Shown: positions 1 to 6,803 of the stretch, piece by piece
Position numbering within the stretch: position 1 is the first letter of the stretch
Layout: every line of letters begins with the position of its first letter
Assembly: GCA_023392755.1 (NCBI GenBank)
Contig: JAEWNM010000324.1
Span: forward strand, 1 to 13,930
Origin: Bacillota bacterium
GTDB lineage: Bacteria; Bacillota; Clostridia; Christensenellales; Aristaeellaceae
DNA: 13,930 bases
Direction: 5' to 3'
The notes under the pieces: generated by a model
Database searches by the model: none
The model's input: only the letters and a program-made list of their open reading frames with translations
Told to the model about the DNA's origin: nothing
Made by a program: the position numbers and the translations under genes

Positions 1-7
1 TTGCGTG

Positions 8-157
8 GGAATTTTGAAAAAATTCCTTCCTTGCCCGAGCAAACGGCTGCAAAATGGCATCGCCATTTTGCAGTGTAGCGAGGGAAAAACTCAACAAAGT
101 GGCGACAGCCACTTTGTTGATACGCTGGAGCCCAAAGGGATTTATGCCCTTTGGGCT
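8..157. repeat. Cluster of four perfect palindromes (possible dispersed repeat)
   Basis: Four inverted repeats follow one another. 8-15/19-26 is an 8-bp stem with a 3-nt loop. 47-58/62-73 is a 12-bp stem with a 3-nt loop. 91-103/108-120 is a 13-bp stem with a 4-nt loop. 129-139/147-157 is an 11-bp stem with a 7-nt loop. All stems are perfect. The spacers contain the phrases GTAGCGAGGG and TACGCTGG. Such a palindrome mosaic is typical of small dispersed intergenic repeats in Clostridia genomes. That it is dispersed is inferred, since only one copy lies in this window. One frame is open from the window edge to 184, but it runs through the palindromes and is probably not a gene. Confidence 0.6.
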
Positions 158-160
158 TTT
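129..160 (+). terminator. Probable rho-independent terminator of an upstream gene
   Basis: An 11-bp perfect stem (AGCCCAAAGGG at 129-139, CCCTTTGGGCT at 147-157) is followed by a short T run (157-160), a further G, and CTTT. The U-tract is short. It may end the transcript of a gene lying before the window, or simply be the last hairpin of the palindrome cluster. Confidence 0.5.
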
Positions 161-377
161 GCTTTGCGCCTTTATGCCACCTGACGCCCGCAAAAGGGAT
201 AGGCCGATTCCGGGCGATTAACGAATAATGTAATTAGGTAACAAATTTAAGCGATTTTTGCGCCTAATTCTTGGCATCATGCGCTATTTTCGCGCAATTT
301 GGCAATGTGTTGACCGTATATGGAGGCATTATTGCAATTTTATCGCAATAGAGTATAGAAAAGATGGTGATGAGTGC
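161..377. other. AT-rich intergenic region, no gene seen
   Basis: This stretch is clearly more AT-rich than the genes around it and has no plausible coding frame. Within it only the TATTGC dyad (330-350) and a weak alternative promoter (TTGCAA at 332-337, 16-nt spacer, TATAGA at 354-359) stand out. It probably serves as the regulatory upstream region of the mannan operon. Confidence 0.5.
330..350. promoter_or_regulatory. Dyad TATTGC-N9-GCAATA, candidate regulator site
   Basis: A perfect 6-bp inverted repeat (330-335 and 345-350) is separated by 9 bp. It lies 27 bp upstream of the -35 box of the main promoter, a position suited to an activator or a regulator of the operon. In AT-rich DNA a 6-bp dyad can occur by chance. 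Confidence 0.25.
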
Positions 378-406
378 TTGACGGGAAGTTAACAAAATGA
401 TATTAT
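378..406 (+). promoter_or_regulatory. Sigma-A promoter of the mannan uptake operon
   Basis: TTGACG at 378-383 (five of six to consensus), a 17-bp spacer and TATTAT at 401-406 (five of six) predict a start near 413. That gives a 5' leader of about 165 nt before the binding-protein gene. It is the best promoter match upstream of 579. The -10 region overlaps a sequence (388-406) that matches the palindrome before the LacI-type gene at 13 of 19 positions. This could be a degenerate operator or AT-rich coincidence. Confidence 0.65.
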
Positions 407-495
407 TTAGCTAATTGATTGAGAAAAATTTCTATCGTTACCTGAAATACACATTTTGTTCTTGCTGCCATAAGGAAGACGCCGGCTGCCCGCGA

Positions 496-510
496 ACGAA
501 AACGATTTTT
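496..510. promoter_or_regulatory. cre-like / LacI-family operator-like site
   Basis: ACGAAAACGATTTTT matches the Gram-positive catabolite-responsive element consensus (WTGNAANCGNWNNCW) at all but two fixed positions and has the central CG typical of LacI/GalR-family operators. It lies about 85 nt downstream of the predicted transcription start, where CcpA-type roadblock repression is known to act. Binding by CcpA or by the LacI-type protein encoded at 9474 is inference. Confidence 0.3.
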
Positions 511-578
511 GCATACATCCGGATGAAGCGCGGGGCCAGGCCTTGCCGGACGGCATCAAAATAAAAGGAGGTAAGCCC

Positions 579-2306
579 ATGAAGAAATTTTTGGCTACGG
601 TGCTGACGCTGACCATGTTACTCACCCTGCTGACCATACCCGCGGCGATTGGCGAGGAAGCGCGCACGCCCATCACCTTCACGGTATTCAACGGCGATTC
701 CAACACGACCACCAACCTGGTGCAGCCCGCCGACACCGAGATATGGCCCGAGATTCAAAAAATCGTGGGCGATGTGACGCTGGAGGTGGAGTACATCGTA
801 GGCACCGAGGAAAAATCCGAGGCCACGCTGAAGATCGCCAGCAACAGCCTGCCCGACCTGATCAACGCCCACGACGCCTACAACGTATACAAGGACGCCG
901 GCGTGCTTGTGGACCTTGCGCCCTATGTGGCGGCGGGGAAAATGCCCAACCTGGTCAAGCTTTACGGCGACACGCTGGCCATGCAGTACAATGACGACGG
1001 CACGCTGTACGGCGGCTACTCGCCCTTTGTGGCTTCTCCCGCCGTGGGCTATCCCAACGCCGCCTTCTGGATGAGCCGGGAGGCTGTCAAGGCAAACGGC
1101 AACAAGATCATCACCAACGCCACGGAGTATTTTGAGGCCATCAAGGCCTTTGTGGCCGCCCATCCCATGACGGCGGACGGCACGCCCTACATCGGCTTCT
1201 CGCTGAACCCCTTTGCCGATTTCGCCTGGGTCATGCAGGCCGGCGACCGGCTGGTGGGCATGCACAACACCGGCGGCTACTACTTTAACCCCGATGAGGG
1301 CTACAAGGCCTATGACCGGGAGATGATGACCATCCGCTACGAGTGGGCGAAGCTTTTAAACAAATACTACCAGGAGGGAATCATCGACCCGGAGAGCTTC
1401 TCCCAAAGCGACGACGACTATATTGCCAAAAAATCATCCGGCACGCTGGTTGGCTACTATGACGAGCTGTGGCGCGTGCAGTGGAATGAGATGCAGAACC
1501 TGACCACCCAGGCCAAGTATGACCAGCTGCCCATTCCCATGCCGCTGGTGAACGAGGGCTATCCCAACACCTATGCCGGCTTGTCCGTAACAGGCACCAT
1601 GAAGGGCCTGTGCATCACCACCGCCTGCAAGGACGTCGACCGGGCCGTACAGTTCATTGACGACCTGTGCCGCGAAGACGTCATGAAGCTGTGGAACTAC
1701 GGCATTGAGGGGATTCACTACAGCGTGGAGGATGGCAAGATCGTTTACACCGACGAGCAGTATACCGCCAGGCAAGCGGGCGGCACGCTGGCCGCCAATG
1801 GCGTGGTGTACGCCAACGCCGACGACTATGTGGCCAAGACGGGCATCTGGCAGAAGTTCTACCAGGCCTTCCCGCGGCTTCCCTCCGCTTCCCAGTGGTA
1901 TTCCGACGGGTCCGCCCCCTGCACCTTCAGCTATACGGACATCGCCATGGCCGACGCCGTCACCCCTGAGTACAAGGCCATTGCCGAGGAGCTGGGCGTG
2001 CTGTCCTTCACACAGTCGCCTTTCGTGGGCGACGTATACCTGAGCCCCTACGGCTACGGATGGGATATTCCCGAGCCGACGGATGAAACGCTTATGGCGG
2101 TCAAGCAGCAGCTGAACGACCTGAAGCCCAACACCTACTGGTTCAAGATGATCATGGCGGAATCCGACGAGGAGTTCGAGGGCATTTACGCTGAATTCAA
2201 GGCCGCCTATGATGCCATCGACTACGAATTGCTGGAGGATTACTACACGAAGCAATGCCAGGCCAGGGTGCTTATCAGCACGGGGATAGACTATTCGCAG
2301 AAATGA
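579..2306 (+). CDS. ABC transporter extracellular sugar-binding protein (family 1, LplA-like)
   Basis: This is a 575-residue secreted solute-binding protein, probably capturing manno-oligosaccharides for the two permeases that follow. The ATG at 579 is chosen because AAAGGAGG (564-571) sits just before it and a signal peptide begins there. The frame extends upstream to a TTG at 543, but that start has no supporting site. Residues 1-25 have a KK pair, a hydrophobic core and small residues (PAAIG) suiting signal peptidase I. There is no lipobox, and no cysteine at all in the N-terminal region, which is unusual because Gram-positive binding proteins are normally lipoproteins. The length and the pattern of Trp/Tyr/Asp-rich segments fit the large binding proteins that accompany LplB/YtcP permeases. 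Substrate is inferred from the neighbouring GH26 and GH130 genes, not from the protein itself. It is the first gene after the promoter at 378, with structured RNA behind it. Confidence 0.85.
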   Translation: MKKFLATVLTLTMLLTLLTIPAAIGEEARTPITFTVFNGDSNTTTNLVQPADTEIWPEIQKIVGDVTLEVEYIVGTEEKSEATLKIASNSLPDLINAHDAYNVYKDAGVLVDLAPYVAAGKMPNLVKLYGDTLAMQYNDDGTLYGGYSPFVASPAVGYPNAAFWMSREAVKANGNKIITNATEYFEAIKAFVAAHPMTADGTPYIGFSLNPFADFAWVMQAGDRLVGMHNTGGYYFNPDEGYKAYDREMMTIRYEWAKLLNKYYQEGIIDPESFSQSDDDYIAKKSSGTLVGYYDELWRVQWNEMQNLTTQAKYDQLPIPMPLVNEGYPNTYAGLSVTGTMKGLCITTACKDVDRAVQFIDDLCREDVMKLWNYGIEGIHYSVEDGKIVYTDEQYTARQAGGTLAANGVVYANADDYVAKTGIWQKFYQAFPRLPSASQWYSDGSAPCTFSYTDIAMADAVTPEYKAIAEELGVLSFTQSPFVGDVYLSPYGYGWDIPEPTDETLMAVKQQLNDLKPNTYWFKMIMAESDEEFEGIYAEFKAAYDAIDYELLEDYYTKQCQARVLISTGIDYSQK

Positions 2307-2341
2307 CAATGGCGCGGTTGCGGTGAAAGCTTGCTTCAAAA

Positions 2342-2438
2342 GCGCCCGTTCCGGCCAGGAAAGCCGGGCGGAGCGGGCGCGGCCGCGGGTTTTTGCCCCT
2401 TCGCCCTGTTCCGGGCAATGGCGCGGATGATTTGCGCC
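2342..2438 (+). promoter_or_regulatory. Intercistronic RNA hairpins after the binding-protein gene
   Basis: The 223-bp gap before the permease holds three stems. The first is a strong 11-bp one (2342-2352 with 2370-2380, one G-U pair) followed after about 10 nt by five T. The others are GCCC/GGGC (2403-2406, 2413-2416) and GGCGC/GCGCC (2420-2424, 2434-2438). In sugar ABC operons a structure here usually blocks 3' exonucleases or causes partial termination, so that binding protein is made in excess over permease. That role is inferred. A run of eight T (2510-2517) precedes the next ribosome site but has no GC hairpin directly before it. No convincing internal promoter was seen. Confidence 0.5.
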
Positions 2439-2529
2439 GTGCCGCGTGTACTTTCAACGGACTGCATTCATTGTGCAATTCTTTCTTTTTCATGCCGCCT
2501 TACCCCCAATTTTTTTTCGGAGGTGAAAC

Positions 2530-4059
2530 ATGTACAGCACCCGCCGGATCATCGCCCTCGCTTTGGTGCTTATTTCCATTGCAAGCTTTGCGCTGCCCTT
2601 TGCGGACATGACCAAGGTGGCGCCCGCCCTTTTGAAGGTCAACCAGACCTATATCTCGCCCGTGGGCATGCGCCATCATCCCGACGGCCTGCGGGTTGAC
2701 GGCCAAAGCGGGTTTTCCATTGCGCTGGGCAGCGATTACAGCGGCCTTTACAGCACCTCCCGCAAGAGCTTTGTCAAGGATTTGGATGCGTATGTCAAAG
2801 CGGAGGGCTATGGGCGGTGCAATTTCTACCTTTGCTTCAGCCTGGCTTGCCTTGCGCTTTGCGGAATTCTGCTGCTCCTGCCGCGGCTGCGTGCGACGGT
2901 CGCCTTTTTTTTCGGCCTCGCCTCAGCCTTGTTCCTGATTTTCTTTGCCATGCAGCAGTACGGCTATACGGTGGACCTGACCAGGTACGGCTTTTTGTAC
3001 AATGACATGCGCTTTGGCCTGTACACGGCCGCGGCGCTGTCGCTGGCCCTTTCGCTGCTGTGCCTGGCAGACGCGCTGGCAACCAGAAAAAGGCGCGTGA
3101 CCGAGGTGCAGCTCCTTTTGCAAAAAAGCAGCCTTCTCAAGGTGCTCAAAAGGCAGCATCAGCTTTTGGTGCTGTCCGTGCCCTTTGTGCTGTTTGTGCT
3201 GGTCAACAACTATTATCCGCTGTGGGGCTGGACCTACGCCTTTTTCCAGGCCGACCCCACCACCTTCGGCCTGAACCTGAATTCCTTCCAGGGCATGAAC
3301 AACTTTGAAAACGTTATCTCCCGCCCGGCCTTCTTCAATGCCGTGCGCAATACGCTGGCCATTTCCTCCTTAAAGCTGGTAACGGGGTACTTTAGCACCA
3401 TATTGCTGGCGCTGATCTTGAACGAGGTGCGCGTCAAGTGGTTCAAGCGGGGCGTGCAGACCATCAGTTACCTGCCCCACTTTGTATCCTGGGTGGTGGC
3501 GGCCACGCTGGTGATCAACATACTCTCCCCTTCCGAAGGCATATTGGGCAAGCTGCTGATGACGCTAAGGGGCGGCAGCAACAAGTCCGTTCTGCTGGAG
3601 AACAACGCCACCTTTTATGTGATTGTGGCGCTGGCGGAGCTGTGGAAGGAGATTGGCTGGGGCGCCATCATCTACCTGGCGGCGCTGACCGGCGTTGACC
3701 ACGGCCTGTACGAGGCTGCCGCCATTGAAGGCGCGGGGCGCTTTAAGCGCATTGTGCATATCTCCATCCCCTCCATCATGCCCACCATCAAAATACTGCT
3801 GATCCTTTCGCTGGGCTCGCTTCTGTCGGCGGGCTTCGAGCAGATACTGCTTTTGCAGCGCACGGTGACCTATGATTTTTCCCAGACGCTGGATACCTTC
3901 ATCTATAACCTGGTGTGGGGCGACGTGAAGGGCAGCGACCTGAAAAAGAGCATTCCCCAGGGTACGGCGGCCGGAATCATGAACTCTCTGGTGGCCTTTC
4001 TCCTGGTGTTTTCCGCCAACCGGGCCTCCGCCGCCATCGACGGCGAGCGGCTGTTTTAG
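2530..4059 (+). CDS. ABC sugar permease, LplB-like, with N-terminal membrane extension
   Basis: This is the first of two membrane subunits of the importer, 509 residues where LplB-type permeases usually have about 300-320. GGAGGTGA at 2519-2526 supports the ATG. From about residue 208 it is a standard binding-protein-dependent permease. The core starts QHQLLVLSVPFVLF, and the cytoplasmic EAA loop (E395-AAAIEGAG, then IPSIMP) contacts the ATPase. The first ~205 residues are additional: a membrane segment at about 6-25, an extracytoplasmic loop of about 73 residues (26-98), three more segments (about 99-118, 122-142, 163-182) and a basic cytoplasmic linker containing RKRR. The next permease has an extension of the same plan. 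No ATPase gene is present, so a shared MsmX-type ATPase elsewhere is expected. The permease assignment is firm; the role of the extension is unknown. Confidence 0.85.
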   Translation: MYSTRRIIALALVLISIASFALPFADMTKVAPALLKVNQTYISPVGMRHHPDGLRVDGQSGFSIALGSDYSGLYSTSRKSFVKDLDAYVKAEGYGRCNFYLCFSLACLALCGILLLLPRLRATVAFFFGLASALFLIFFAMQQYGYTVDLTRYGFLYNDMRFGLYTAAALSLALSLLCLADALATRKRRVTEVQLLLQKSSLLKVLKRQHQLLVLSVPFVLFVLVNNYYPLWGWTYAFFQADPTTFGLNLNSFQGMNNFENVISRPAFFNAVRNTLAISSLKLVTGYFSTILLALILNEVRVKWFKRGVQTISYLPHFVSWVVAATLVINILSPSEGILGKLLMTLRGGSNKSVLLENNATFYVIVALAELWKEIGWGAIIYLAALTGVDHGLYEAAAIEGAGRFKRIVHISIPSIMPTIKILLILSLGSLLSAGFEQILLLQRTVTYDFSQTLDTFIYNLVWGDVKGSDLKKSIPQGTAAGIMNSLVAFLLVFSANRASAAIDGERLF

Positions 4060-4073
4060 AAGGGGGGAGCAAT

Positions 4074-5573
4074 ATGATGAGGCGCATGGTGGCTGTGTTC
4101 CTGCTGGCCGTGTCTTTTGTGCTGCTGTTCCTGCCCTACGGCAGCTTTACGGATGCGTATTACATCCGCAACCGGTACATCTATCCCGCCGGTGTTACGC
4201 CCAAGCCGGCAAGTGAGATGACGCTTTGGGAAGGGGTGGAAGCGCCCCTGTTTTTACCCGAGCATGAGCAGGTGGTCAGGGGGCGCGTGTTTACGGGCAT
4301 GGAAAACGCCTTTGGCGTTACGGTGGATACGCGCAACGAAATGTTCACGCCGACGCCGACACCAAAACCCGGCGACAAGAAGATTTATCAGGAGCGCACC
4401 CAGGCGGTGGTCAGCCGCGGCGACGTGCTGTTCATACTGGGAATCGTCAGTTTGTTCCTTTGCGCGCTGCTGGCGGTAATCCAAAGATGCCCGGCCTTTG
4501 TGGCGGCCTTCTTCGGTGCCTGCTCCGGCGCGCTCAGCTTGGGGTATCTGGCAACCATCCATCCCCTGCCCGTATCCTATATCCAGGCGGCCCTGCCCAT
4601 TGCGGCGGCAGGACTGCTGGTCCGGCAATCCGTATGGGACTGGCCCCGGCGCAAGCGTCTGGAGCGGGATATGCTCAACCCGCCATCCTTTTTGACCTAC
4701 GCCTTTGACGGCGCGGTATTCGTGTTCCTTACCCTTTTGGTCATTGCCACGGTATATCCCTTCCTGAACACCATTGCCCTTTCCTTCAACGACGCCCAGG
4801 ACTCCGTGGCGGGGGGCATCACGCTGCTGCCCCGGGTGTTCACCACCTACAACTACGAAAAAATCTTCAAGGATGCCGCCATGATCCAGGCCACCGTCAT
4901 TTCCGTGCTGCGCACGGCGGTGGGCGCGGTGACATGCCTGCTGTCCTGCCTGTGCGTGTCCTACGCGCTGAGCCGCAGGGAATATGTGCTTCGCCTGGCC
5001 ATCGGGCGCATTCTGGTGATGACCATGTACTTTGGCGGCGGCCTCATCCCCTATTATCTGCTGATGCGCTCCATGGGCCTGGTGGGCACCTTCTGGGTGT
5101 ACATCGTGCCGGGGCTTGTATCTGCCTGGAACATTATGATCATACGCTCCTTCATCACCGCCTCCATCCCCGACTCCCTGATCGAGTCGGCCCGCATCGA
5201 CGGGGCCAGCGAGTACAGAATCCTGTTTGGCATCGTTTTCCCGCTGTCGCTGCCGGTGATCGCCACCATTGTGCTGTTTGTGGCCGTAGGCCAGTGGAAC
5301 AGCTGGTTCGACGTGAACCTGTACAACCGGTCCATACAATCGCTGTCCACGCTGCAGTTTGAATTGCAAAAGGTGCTGCAGTCGACCCAGACCGCCAAAA
5401 GCGAAACGGCGGCCTATATGGCCGGGGCCATGGGCGCCGGCACCAAAACGGTGACGCCCCAGGCCACCCGGGCGGCCATGACCATGGTGGCTACCGTGCC
5501 CATTTTGATGGTATACCCCTTTTTGCAGCGCTTTTTCATCCACGGCCTCACCCTGGGCGGCGTGAAGGGGTAA
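4074..5573 (+). CDS. ABC sugar permease, YtcP/LplC-like, with N-terminal membrane extension
   Basis: This is the partner permease, 499 residues against the usual ~290-300. It follows the first permease by 14 bp, with AGGGGGGAG at 4061-4069 supporting the ATG at 4074. The frame stays open upstream to 3915, inside the previous gene, but that start is not credible. The standard permease begins near residue 210 (FDGAVFVFLTLLVIATVYPF), has an EAA loop (E371-SARIDGAS, then FPLSLP) and ends HGLTLGGVKG as in the family. Residues 1-209 mirror the extension of the first permease: a segment at about 4-21, an outside loop (22-116) containing a Pro-Thr stretch FTPTPTPKPG (91-100), then segments at about 117-136, 140-161 and 165-183 and a basic linker (PRRKRLERD). 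The two cores should form the heterodimeric channel. The extensions may pair with each other or touch the binding protein; this is inference. Confidence 0.85.
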   Translation: MMRRMVAVFLLAVSFVLLFLPYGSFTDAYYIRNRYIYPAGVTPKPASEMTLWEGVEAPLFLPEHEQVVRGRVFTGMENAFGVTVDTRNEMFTPTPTPKPGDKKIYQERTQAVVSRGDVLFILGIVSLFLCALLAVIQRCPAFVAAFFGACSGALSLGYLATIHPLPVSYIQAALPIAAAGLLVRQSVWDWPRRKRLERDMLNPPSFLTYAFDGAVFVFLTLLVIATVYPFLNTIALSFNDAQDSVAGGITLLPRVFTTYNYEKIFKDAAMIQATVISVLRTAVGAVTCLLSCLCVSYALSRREYVLRLAIGRILVMTMYFGGGLIPYYLLMRSMGLVGTFWVYIVPGLVSAWNIMIIRSFITASIPDSLIESARIDGASEYRILFGIVFPLSLPVIATIVLFVAVGQWNSWFDVNLYNRSIQSLSTLQFELQKVLQSTQTAKSETAAYMAGAMGAGTKTVTPQATRAAMTMVATVPILMVYPFLQRFFIHGLTLGGVKG

Positions 5574-5626
5574 TCAGTTTTACCGCATGAAATGAAACCA
5601 GTACGATGAAAAGGGAGGAATCTGCC

Positions 5627-6724
5627 ATGAGAAAGCTCAAAGGTTTGTTCTGTCTCCTGCTGGCTTTGCTGCTGATGCTGCCGGGGTACGGCATGGCCAT
5701 GCAGGCCGGAGCGGTATCCCCTGAAAAATGGGAGGATGTGACATCGTCCTACGGCAAGGCCGCCAAGGAAACCGCCGTGACTGTGGCCGTGAACCCTGTT
5801 ACGGGGAACCAGGCGCTGTGCCTGAGCGTGGCTTTTGACAAGGAAAGCTGGTGGTGCGACGCGGCGGTGCTCAAGACGGTGGGCTCCACCGCCTTCCACA
5901 AGATGGACAGCATTGCCTACGACGTGTACTTTGCGCCAAAGGAAGGCACGGGCACCACCGGCAGCGTAAAGATGCAGACCTGCCTGAACACGCCTTCCTG
6001 GTATCAGGTGGCCGACGGGGAGCTGGCGGAAATCGCCATGAAGCCCGAAGGCGCAAACGCCCACGTGGTGCAGCACTTTGCCGGCGCGGCCATCCACAGC
6101 CAGCTGGTGCTGGTGGCGGCCGGCGCGGCTACGGACTTCGCCGGGGACATCTATTTTGAGAACATCATGATAAACCCCATCGCAGAGGTGGCGGCGGAGC
6201 TTCCCCCGGTGGAAGAAAAGCTTTGGGATTTTGAGGATGAGGCGGCCGGGCTGGCGGCCTGGACGGTGGAAGGCTCCTGGGAATACGCCGCCGGGTTCAC
6301 CGCGGACAACGTGAGCTACGACGCGGCCCGGCACGCGCTGCTGATATCCGGCCTGACCTTTGACGCATTGAAGGACTGGTCGGAAATCAAGCTGAACGTG
6401 CCTGTTGACGGCCTTGCCTTGCTGGGGTACAACCTGTTTTCCCTCAAGCTCACCGTGGATACGGCTTCGTACAACGCGGGCGGCAGCGTGAAGGTTCAGC
6501 CCACCGCCATCATGGGTGACGGCTCCTACAAGGCGCTTAACAACGACGGCCCCGTTTCCTCCGCCGACAACGGCGACGGCACCACCACGCTCTTGTACGA
6601 AATCGCGTTCCGGCCCGACTACGACCTTACGGTTAAGAGCATTACGGTAGGCCTTGCCGGGTGCAATACCGCCTATGCGGGAAATATGCTGGTGGATGAT
6701 GTGCTGCTGGGCCAGCGCAAGTAA
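5627..6724 (+). CDS. Secreted stand-alone carbohydrate-binding protein, paralogue of the mannanase N-terminus
   Basis: This 365-residue secreted protein has no catalytic domain. GGGAGG (5613-5618) places the start at ATG 5627; an ATG at 5606 lies before this site. Residues 1-24 form a signal peptide ending GMA, and the mature chain starts MQAGAVSP. Two beta-sandwich modules follow, about 27-187 and 195-365. Each ends in a GDIYFENI or GNMLVDDV strand typical of mannan-binding modules such as CBM27 or CBM23; the exact family cannot be fixed by eye. The chain aligns almost without gaps with residues 26-365 of the mannanase downstream. In the first 69 mature residues 53 are identical by eye. It then stops where the GH26 domain would begin. 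It probably binds mannan at or near the cell surface, but no anchor (lipobox, LPXTG, SLH, dockerin) is visible. It could help capture polysaccharide or disrupt mannan surfaces; neither role is demonstrated. Confidence 0.7.
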   Translation: MRKLKGLFCLLLALLLMLPGYGMAMQAGAVSPEKWEDVTSSYGKAAKETAVTVAVNPVTGNQALCLSVAFDKESWWCDAAVLKTVGSTAFHKMDSIAYDVYFAPKEGTGTTGSVKMQTCLNTPSWYQVADGELAEIAMKPEGANAHVVQHFAGAAIHSQLVLVAAGAATDFAGDIYFENIMINPIAEVAAELPPVEEKLWDFEDEAAGLAAWTVEGSWEYAAGFTADNVSYDAARHALLISGLTFDALKDWSEIKLNVPVDGLALLGYNLFSLKLTVDTASYNAGGSVKVQPTAIMGDGSYKALNNDGPVSSADNGDGTTTLLYEIAFRPDYDLTVKSITVGLAGCNTAYAGNMLVDDVLLGQRK

Positions 6725-6737
6725 CACAAAGCCGATG

Positions 6738-6782
6738 GGGGGATGGCGCGGCGCCATCCCCCGGGGGCCGGCATGCTGCCGG
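6738..6782 (+). promoter_or_regulatory. Two intercistronic hairpins before the mannanase gene
   Basis: GGGGGATGGC (6738-6747) pairs perfectly with GCCATCCCCC (6753-6762) across a 5-nt loop. CCGGCA (6768-6773) pairs with TGCCGG (6777-6782). There is no T run, so termination is unlikely. The structures may protect or separate the mRNA of the two secreted proteins and set their ratio. Confidence 0.45.
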
Positions 6783-6803
6783 ACATATGAAGGAGGTCTT
6801 GCC

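Noticed and set aside
2..184. Open frame from the window edge through the palindromes
   Set aside because: It crosses three long perfect palindromes, has no ribosome site and no domain pattern. It is better explained as a repeat element.
2331..2699. Small plus-strand open frame in the gap before the first permease
   Set aside because: It covers the hairpins and continues out of frame into the permease gene, with no ribosome site and no domain pattern.
4254..5543. Minus-strand open frame opposite the second permease (429 codons)
   Set aside because: No membrane segments or domain pattern; the plus strand encodes a clear permease with an EAA loop.
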